Assembly (NCBI GenBank): GCA_039029915.1
Contig: JBCCFD010000098.1
Location: 1 to 19,715, forward strand
Length of the DNA stretch: 19,715 nt
DNA from: QQUD01 sp039029915
GTDB taxonomy: Bacteria > Chloroflexota > Anaerolineae > Promineifilales > Promineifilaceae
Direction of reading: 5' to 3'
This document shows, in pieces, positions 16,424 to 19,715 of this stretch. The position numbers and the translations under genes are program-made. The first letter of the stretch is position 1, and each line of letters begins with the position of its first letter. Below the pieces are notes generated by a model. It was not told the origin of the DNA. It did not search any database and was given only the letters and a program-made list of their open reading frames with translations.

Positions 16424-16554
16424 TTTTGACAAATTTCTTTTGCTGGACAAATGAATGCAAACTGTTTGTCAAAATCTCAGGTTCCGTCCCCTCATGCGAT
16501 TCGGCGCTCTTTGTTGGACGGAACATTAGTATTGAATCTGATAGAAACTAATGT
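16424..16554. repeat. three successive inverted repeats upstream of the PA14 gene
   Basis: TTTTGACAAA (16424-16433) is repeated inverted at 16465-16474, with TGGACAAATG between them. GTTCCGTCC (16481-16489) pairs with GGACGGAAC (16516-16524). ACATTAGT (16523-16530) pairs with ACTAATGT (16547-16554). All are perfect. They lie between the start of the PA14 protein gene at 16381 and the predicted transposon end at 16603, so they are probably host regulatory DNA such as operators or a leader hairpin. No good -10 could be matched to the minus-strand TTGACA. Confidence 0.55.
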
Positions 16555-16602
16555 GTACATAGGAAATTACCCTCAATCAACCCAGACCCCTTTTTGTAGA
16601 AA

Positions 16603-16629
16603 TGTAGGATTCGACGGCTATTGAAACTG
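16603..16629. mobile_element. predicted left terminus of a Tn7-like transposon
   Basis: The stretch starts TGTAGGATTCGACGG, then CTATTGAAACTG. It lines up with the known Tn7 terminus, which starts TGTGGGCGGAC and has TTGGGAACTG at a nearly identical distance (our A-A-A-C-T-G ends at position 27, Tn7's at 28). It immediately leads into the repeat block at 16621-16780, and the element's genes point inward from it. If correct, the 5-base target duplication would be AGAAA (16598-16602). The other end is outside the window, so the exact terminus is a prediction. Confidence 0.5.
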
Positions 16630-16780
16630 ACCATACGGGAAAATGGTCCTTATTTCACACCAATTGGTACTACTATTCCGCAAATTTTGAGACCAGCCGA
16701 CATCCCATTTCACCTAAACTGATACTGGGCGACATCATTTTTTCAAGTATGTTTAACCATATTTGAAACTGGCCTATATG
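16621..16780. repeat. four degenerate direct repeats, probable TnsB binding sites
   Basis: With consensus TTGAAACTGGCCGACATC, copies start at 16621 (11 of 18 matches, first 12 bases strong), 16687 (15 of 18), 16719 (15 of 18) and 16763 (15 of 18), all in the same orientation. Spacings between starts are 66, 32 and 44 bp. Spaced, same-direction sites are the arrangement TnsB binds in the left end of Tn7. The ACTG core resembles the A-A-C-T-G of Tn7 sites. A perfect palindrome ACCAATTGGT (16659-16668) and a small dyad GACCAT/ATGGTC (16629-16648) also lie here. Confidence 0.65.
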
Positions 16781-16829
16781 TACTCTATTCTGTTGAGTTA
16801 CAAGAGGGAATTTTGAGGATAGAGGCTAT

Positions 16830-16858
16830 TTGACAATAGTCTTTTCAGCTTTCATAAT
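16830..16858 (+). promoter_or_regulatory. strong sigma-70-type promoter for the RNA gene
   Basis: TTGACA (16830-16835) and CATAAT (16853-16858) are separated by exactly 17 bases. The -35 is perfect and the -10 has one mismatch to TATAAT. Transcription would begin near 16865, and no gene starts within the next 250 bp, so it serves the RNA unit that follows. Confidence 0.75.
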
Positions 16859-16864
16859 AGCTTT

Positions 16865-17068
16865 GAGATGGTCACTTGATGTTAGAAGATGGTGACCCTA
16901 GGGAAGTGCGCGAACACTCCCCAAGGATCTAACCTACAACCTGGACGAACAGGCTGTTGGCTTCAATTAGTTTATCAAAACTTCCCCGCTAAGGCAGGAA
17001 AAGTTTCGATCAATAATTTGGCTAATATGCGCCACATCCTGGGTTCGGGTGTGGCGTTTTTTATTTTT
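16865..17068 (+). ncRNA. candidate structured small RNA in the Tn7-like left end
   Basis: The transcript runs from the promoter at 16830-16858 to the terminator at 17030-17068, about 190-200 nt. Visible stems: GGTCAC (16870-16875) with GTGACC (16892-16897); GGGAAGTG (16901-16908) with CACTCCCC (16915-16922), eight pairs with one A-C mismatch around a CGCGAA loop; an AAACTT/AAGTTT stem around 16980-17005; and the terminator hairpin. The central part (16923-16965) is richer in G+C than the surroundings and may form further pairs such as CCTG/CAGG. Long translation of this part is implausible because the frame would run through the terminator. I do not recognise an RNA family. Start and boundaries are predicted. 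Confidence 0.6.
17030..17068 (+). terminator. intrinsic terminator of the RNA gene
   Basis: CGCCACATCC (17030-17039) pairs with GGGTGTGGCG (17047-17056), ten pairs including one wobble, around a 7-base loop. It is followed at once by TTTTTTATTTTT. This is a textbook Rho-independent terminator about 60 bp before the next gene. Confidence 0.9.
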
Positions 17069-17128
17069 AATGTCTTGCGATCATCTCTTTTGTTTTTGTT
17101 CAAAGAAAGTCATTCAAGAAAGGTGTAT

Positions 17129-17851
17129 ATGAGCTCAAATAATCCATCAAACTTATTTAGTAAACCAATGTCTGCGTATGTTTACGCAGCTTGGCTAAAA
17201 GCCTTAGATGCCGTGCCTACTGAAAGATTGCCGAATATCCTTTCGATGAACCATATCACGCCTGTTTTTCTAAAAGAGTTATCCATAGCAAATAATTTTT
17301 CGATCCAAGTAGGTCAAGTTAGGGATAATAATCAGAACCTTATTCAATGGGCCATAAAACATTTAAAACAGCCGCTCCCATTCAAGCACATAATTACTAA
17401 TCAACAAATTGAAGTATTGCTTGGTCACTATAAAGAACCTGCTCACCTTTTAAATGACCAATCTTTGGCTCTGGTTTCTGTACACCAATGTGCTACATAT
17501 GAATTTTCCAAGCTTATTACCTCGTTTCCGTTTATTGAAACACACAACGTCCCATCTGACTTAGAGGTCATTAACAAGTTGATTTCCAAGGGGACTCGCA
17601 CACCAATCATTCAAAAAAAGAGTAATGGTCACCTCATTGATATGACTATCTTGCGGCCACATAACCACAACACCCCTGTTACTGTTGAATTTCCATCTTG
17701 GGTAACGGACAAAAATCTACAAGATTTACTATTACGGAATATTCTTGCGACCTTAATTGTTAACTCGCTTAACACTCAGAATAAGCAAAAAAAACACAAA
17801 GCCTCACCTTCAAAAGGAGTTCGTGATTTACACTCGTGCGCTAGTAGATAG
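17129..17851 (+). CDS. unknown protein encoded ahead of tnsA in the Tn7-like element
   Basis: From the ATG at 17129 (purine-rich AAGAAAGG just upstream) the product has 240 residues. It starts with a polar leader, then M-S-A-Y-V-Y-A-A-W-L-K-A-L-D-A-V-P (14-30). It has a mixed alpha/beta middle with repeated aromatic and His residues, and ends in a Lys/Ser-rich basic tail (K-Q-K-K-H-K-A-S-P-S-K), which suggests nucleic-acid contact. No catalytic motif, helix-turn-helix or membrane span is obvious and I recognise no family. The frame opens further upstream at 16889, but that part overlaps the RNA gene and its terminator, so I reject it. It lies 116 bp before tnsA in the same direction. Cargo, an antitoxin-like regulator and an extra transposition factor are all possible. 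Confidence 0.7.
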   Translation: MSSNNPSNLFSKPMSAYVYAAWLKALDAVPTERLPNILSMNHITPVFLKELSIANNFSIQVGQVRDNNQNLIQWAIKHLKQPLPFKHIITNQQIEVLLGHYKEPAHLLNDQSLALVSVHQCATYEFSKLITSFPFIETHNVPSDLEVINKLISKGTRTPIIQKKSNGHLIDMTILRPHNHNTPVTVEFPSWVTDKNLQDLLLRNILATLIVNSLNTQNKQKKHKASPSKGVRDLHSCASR

Positions 17852-17967
17852 CTTTTATCTACAAACCAAGCACACCCTTTTCACAAATATCCCCAAATCA
17901 GTTTCAATTATTCCCAACAAATTCCAAATCGTACCACAACTGTATATTTTCAACGGAGGCTTCTACT

Positions 17968-18648
17968 ATGCCTGTTCGTAAGGTCCGTAATATTGGCAAG
18001 AACATCGTTGGTAAATTCCCATCTATCAAAAATCGAAAAATGGTGTCTTATGAATCACTTATCGAACGTGATGTTATTTATCTACTGGAATTTGACCCAG
18101 AAGTTGTTACATACGAAGAACAACCTTTAACTATCGAATTCACAGATGAGAAGAAGGTTAAACAGTACACTCCAGATTTTCAGGCTCATTTTCGTAGTGG
18201 TCATTGCTCTCTTATAGAATGCAAACCAGAGAGGTTTGCTTCTCAAGAAAAAAATCTTATTAAATATGCCGCAGCAGAATCTTGGTGTGACTTACATAAC
18301 CAAACATTTGTATTGGCCATAGATTCCAAAATTCGCAATGGTCAAGCGTTAAAAAACATCCAATACCTATCCCAGTTTGCACATCATATACCTGATATCA
18401 GATTATTAACATTACTTGCCAATAACTTGAGGACGCCTATCTCCATTCATGACATCATTTATGCAATAGATGCTGATTGTCCCAGCCAAGTTTGCCCCAC
18501 TATTTTTCACCTACTTTATTACCAACATTTATTTACCCCTTTGTTATCAAATCCAATCTCACTGCAATCACCGATATCAACACAAAAGGAGCTTCAAGAT
18601 GGGTTTCAATCGATTTTCCCCTGGAACAGAATTTCTTTGGAAAGATGA
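17968..18648 (+). CDS. tnsA: TnsA endonuclease subunit of a Tn7-like transposase
   Basis: The 226-residue protein opens with the basic K-V-R-N-I-G-K-N-I-V-G-K-F-P-S segment usual in TnsA. It then has the restriction-endonuclease-like core: E29 and E33 in S-Y-E-S-L-I-E-R-D, the phrase F-D-P-E-V-V-T-Y-E-E-Q-P-L (42-54), D70 in Y-T-P-D-F, and E84 with K86 in I-E-C-K-P. These fit the Glu, Asp and Lys active-site positions known for Tn7 TnsA, which nicks the 5' ends of the transposon so that the element is fully excised. The C-terminal part (about 120-226) would be the helical region that contacts TnsC. It is somewhat shorter than the Tn7 protein (273 residues). A GGAGG-like site lies 8 bases before the ATG. 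The last 50 bp overlap tnsB in another frame. Confidence 0.92.
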   Translation: MPVRKVRNIGKNIVGKFPSIKNRKMVSYESLIERDVIYLLEFDPEVVTYEEQPLTIEFTDEKKVKQYTPDFQAHFRSGHCSLIECKPERFASQEKNLIKYAAAESWCDLHNQTFVLAIDSKIRNGQALKNIQYLSQFAHHIPDIRLLTLLANNLRTPISIHDIIYAIDADCPSQVCPTIFHLLYYQHLFTPLLSNPISLQSPISTQKELQDGFQSIFPWNRISLER

Positions 18649-19715
18649 AATTTACAAAGTCATTAGGTATCTGGCTGGAAACAAAATTAGTATTGAACGG
18701 GTCAAAGATGGTGAATATATATCGGTTACGTACGACTCCCTGACTGTAGCAATTCATAAAAGTGAACTATCTTTCCTTGGGGCTCAATCATGTGAAATTC
18801 AGCAACCACAGATAACGTTACAGGACTACTCTGAAAACCAACAGCAGATTGCAAAATATCGATTTCAAGTGATACACCCTCTTCTGAAGAAACAAAGAAT
18901 AAAAAAGGATGTTGAAAATCGAGTTGAGGAAATTAAAAAACAACAAAAAGCAGGCACTCTGCCGAAACTTCCCATTAGCGTCATTTCAGTCTATCGTTGG
19001 ATAAAACTTTATACTACAAGTGGTGAAGATATAAGAGCATTAGTCCCTAGAAATAGAAAGAGCTCCGTACGAAAATCCTTTTTGCATCCTCAAGTTGAAA
19101 AAATCGTTATCGGCGTAATCGAAGAATATTATTATCGTAGAGAAAAGGTAACCCTTTCAACCCTGCAAAATGAAATCGCCCGTCAAATCAAATTTGAAAA
19201 TCATAATCTACATCGTGATGGGCATCTATCGATTCCCTCCAAATCTACAATATGGCGGAAACTTCATTCTTTAGATCTTCACAAACGCATGCTAGCAAAA
19301 AGAGGCAGAAACGAAACTGAAAGATTTTTCAGTCAATATGAAAAATCAAGCAAACCATTATTACCCTTACAGCGAGTTGAAATCGATCACACATTAACGG
19401 ACTTTGTGGTTGTAGATGAAAAGGATGGTTGCGTTGCTGGACGATTAACACTTACATTTTGCATTGATGTCGCTACAAGATATCCATTAGGATATTACTT
19501 AGGTTTTGAGCCTCCAAATTATCTAACAGTCGCCTCCTGTCTTTCTCATGCCATCCAACCAAAACCAGATGTTCAGAAAGTTTATGAAACTGCGCACCCT
19601 TGGTTAGCCTATGGTTTACCCCATATGCTGGTTGTTGATAATGGCCCAGAGTTTATAGGTAACGATCTTCAAGATGCCTGCCTATCTTTTGGGATCATTT
19701 TGCAACAAACACCTG
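18599..19715 (+). CDS. tnsB: TnsB DDE transposase subunit (C-terminus beyond window)
   Basis: From the ATG at 18599, with AAAGGAG about 8 bases upstream, 372 codons stay open to the edge. Residues 1-60 resemble the beta-rich N-terminus of Tn7/Mu-type transposases. Residues 90-250 are basic and helical with DNA-binding helices, including S-V-I-S-V-Y-R-W-I-K and S-I-P-S-K-S-T-I-W-R-K-L. The RNase H-like catalytic core follows: D263 in V-E-I-D-H-T, then F-C-I-D-V-A-T-R-Y-P-L-G-Y, and D347 in V-V-D-N-G-P-E-F. The 84-residue Asp-Asp distance is close to the 88 of Tn7 TnsB (D273, D361). The catalytic Glu, expected about 35 residues on, lies just past the window. TnsB binds the end repeats and joins the 3' ends to the target. 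Confidence 0.94.
   Translation, partial: MGFNRFSPGTEFLWKDEIYKVIRYLAGNKISIERVKDGEYISVTYDSLTVAIHKSELSFLGAQSCEIQQPQITLQDYSENQQQIAKYRFQVIHPLLKKQRIKKDVENRVEEIKKQQKAGTLPKLPISVISVYRWIKLYTTSGEDIRALVPRNRKSSVRKSFLHPQVEKIVIGVIEEYYYRREKVTLSTLQNEIARQIKFENHNLHRDGHLSIPSKSTIWRKLHSLDLHKRMLAKRGRNETERFFSQYEKSSKPLLPLQRVEIDHTLTDFVVVDEKDGCVAGRLTLTFCIDVATRYPLGYYLGFEPPNYLTVASCLSHAIQPKPDVQKVYETAHPWLAYGLPHMLVVDNGPEFIGNDLQDACLSFGIILQQTP

Larger units (their letters stand above)
16603..19715 (+). mobile_element. Tn7-like transposon, left portion (continues past right edge)
   Basis: From about 16.6 kb the DNA turns AT-rich, the genome-wide palindrome vanishes, and the order becomes: TnsB-site-like repeats, RNA gene, unknown ORF, tnsA, tnsB, all rightward. 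This is the left-end-first layout of Tn7-like cut-and-paste transposons, in which TnsA cuts the 5' ends and TnsB joins the 3' ends. tnsC, a targeting gene such as tnsD/tniQ, cargo and the right end must lie further right. Nothing here shows whether it is CRISPR-associated. Confidence 0.8.

Noticed and set aside
16889..17128. N-terminal extension of the 17129 gene starting at 16889
   Set aside because: It would translate straight through the structured RNA region and its intrinsic terminator. The internal ATG at 17129 has its own ribosome site, and the added residues look random.
16382..17128. CRISPR array or crRNA near the transposon end
   Set aside because: The repeats at 16621-16780 are degenerate, unevenly spaced (66, 32, 44 bp) and only 18 bp. 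This fits transposase binding sites, not CRISPR repeats, and no cas gene is in view.
1..19715. tRNA and rRNA genes
   Set aside because: I looked for cloverleaf-like arms, CCA ends and conserved rRNA motifs on both strands and saw none.

Overview
The window looks like a contig of an environmental member of the Chloroflexota (Anaerolineae-like). This is an inference from style: lipoproteins with long Thr/Pro linkers, a clostripain-type lipoprotein, a YprB-type exonuclease, a UMF1 permease, and a Flp-type pilin carrying PA14 domains. No rRNA or tRNA fixes the taxonomy. A second signature of positions 1-16,200 is an over-represented palindrome, ACGGCCGT (mostly AACGGCCGTT). I count 24 copies, against well under one expected by chance.

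Layout. At 1-345 (minus) is the N-terminus of a DEAD-box RNA helicase that runs off the left edge. A gap with a possible coding remnant and a four-TM protein (674-1105, minus) follow. Then come rightward genes: an AraC-type regulator, a VOC/glyoxalase-fold protein, a four-TM membrane protein, and a 985-residue C11 (clostripain) peptidase lipoprotein. From 6,115 to 16,381 the genes read leftward: a YciI-like protein; a relic-rich gap; an acidic Ig-like lipoprotein; an esterase lipoprotein; a CPBP membrane protease coupled to a DEDD exonuclease with a helical tail; a UMF1-family transporter with an unusual ~170-residue extracytoplasmic insert; a one-TM protein; and a 600-residue Flp-type prepilin fused to three PA14 domains.

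The character changes at about 16.6 kb. Base composition becomes AT-rich and the palindrome disappears. A Tn7-like transposon begins here. Its predicted left terminus is at 16,603. Four degenerate 18-bp direct repeats (TnsB-site-like) follow at 16,621-16,780. Next is a compact unit with a near-consensus sigma-70 promoter, about 190 nt able to form several stems, and an intrinsic terminator; this is a candidate small RNA. Then comes an unrecognised 240-residue gene, tnsA with the expected endonuclease residues, and tnsB, which overlaps tnsA by 50 bp and leaves the window after the second catalytic Asp.

The most novel part is the combination of a Tn7-like left end with a dedicated RNA gene and an unknown ORF placed ahead of tnsA. 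The targeting genes (tnsC, tniQ/tnsD or Cas genes) and the right end must lie beyond 19,715, so whether the RNA takes part in targeting, regulates expression or is unrelated cannot be decided here. Secondary oddities are the palindrome, the pilin-PA14 fusion, the transporter insert, and short near-tandem duplications (period about 14-16 bp) that recur in intergenic gaps.
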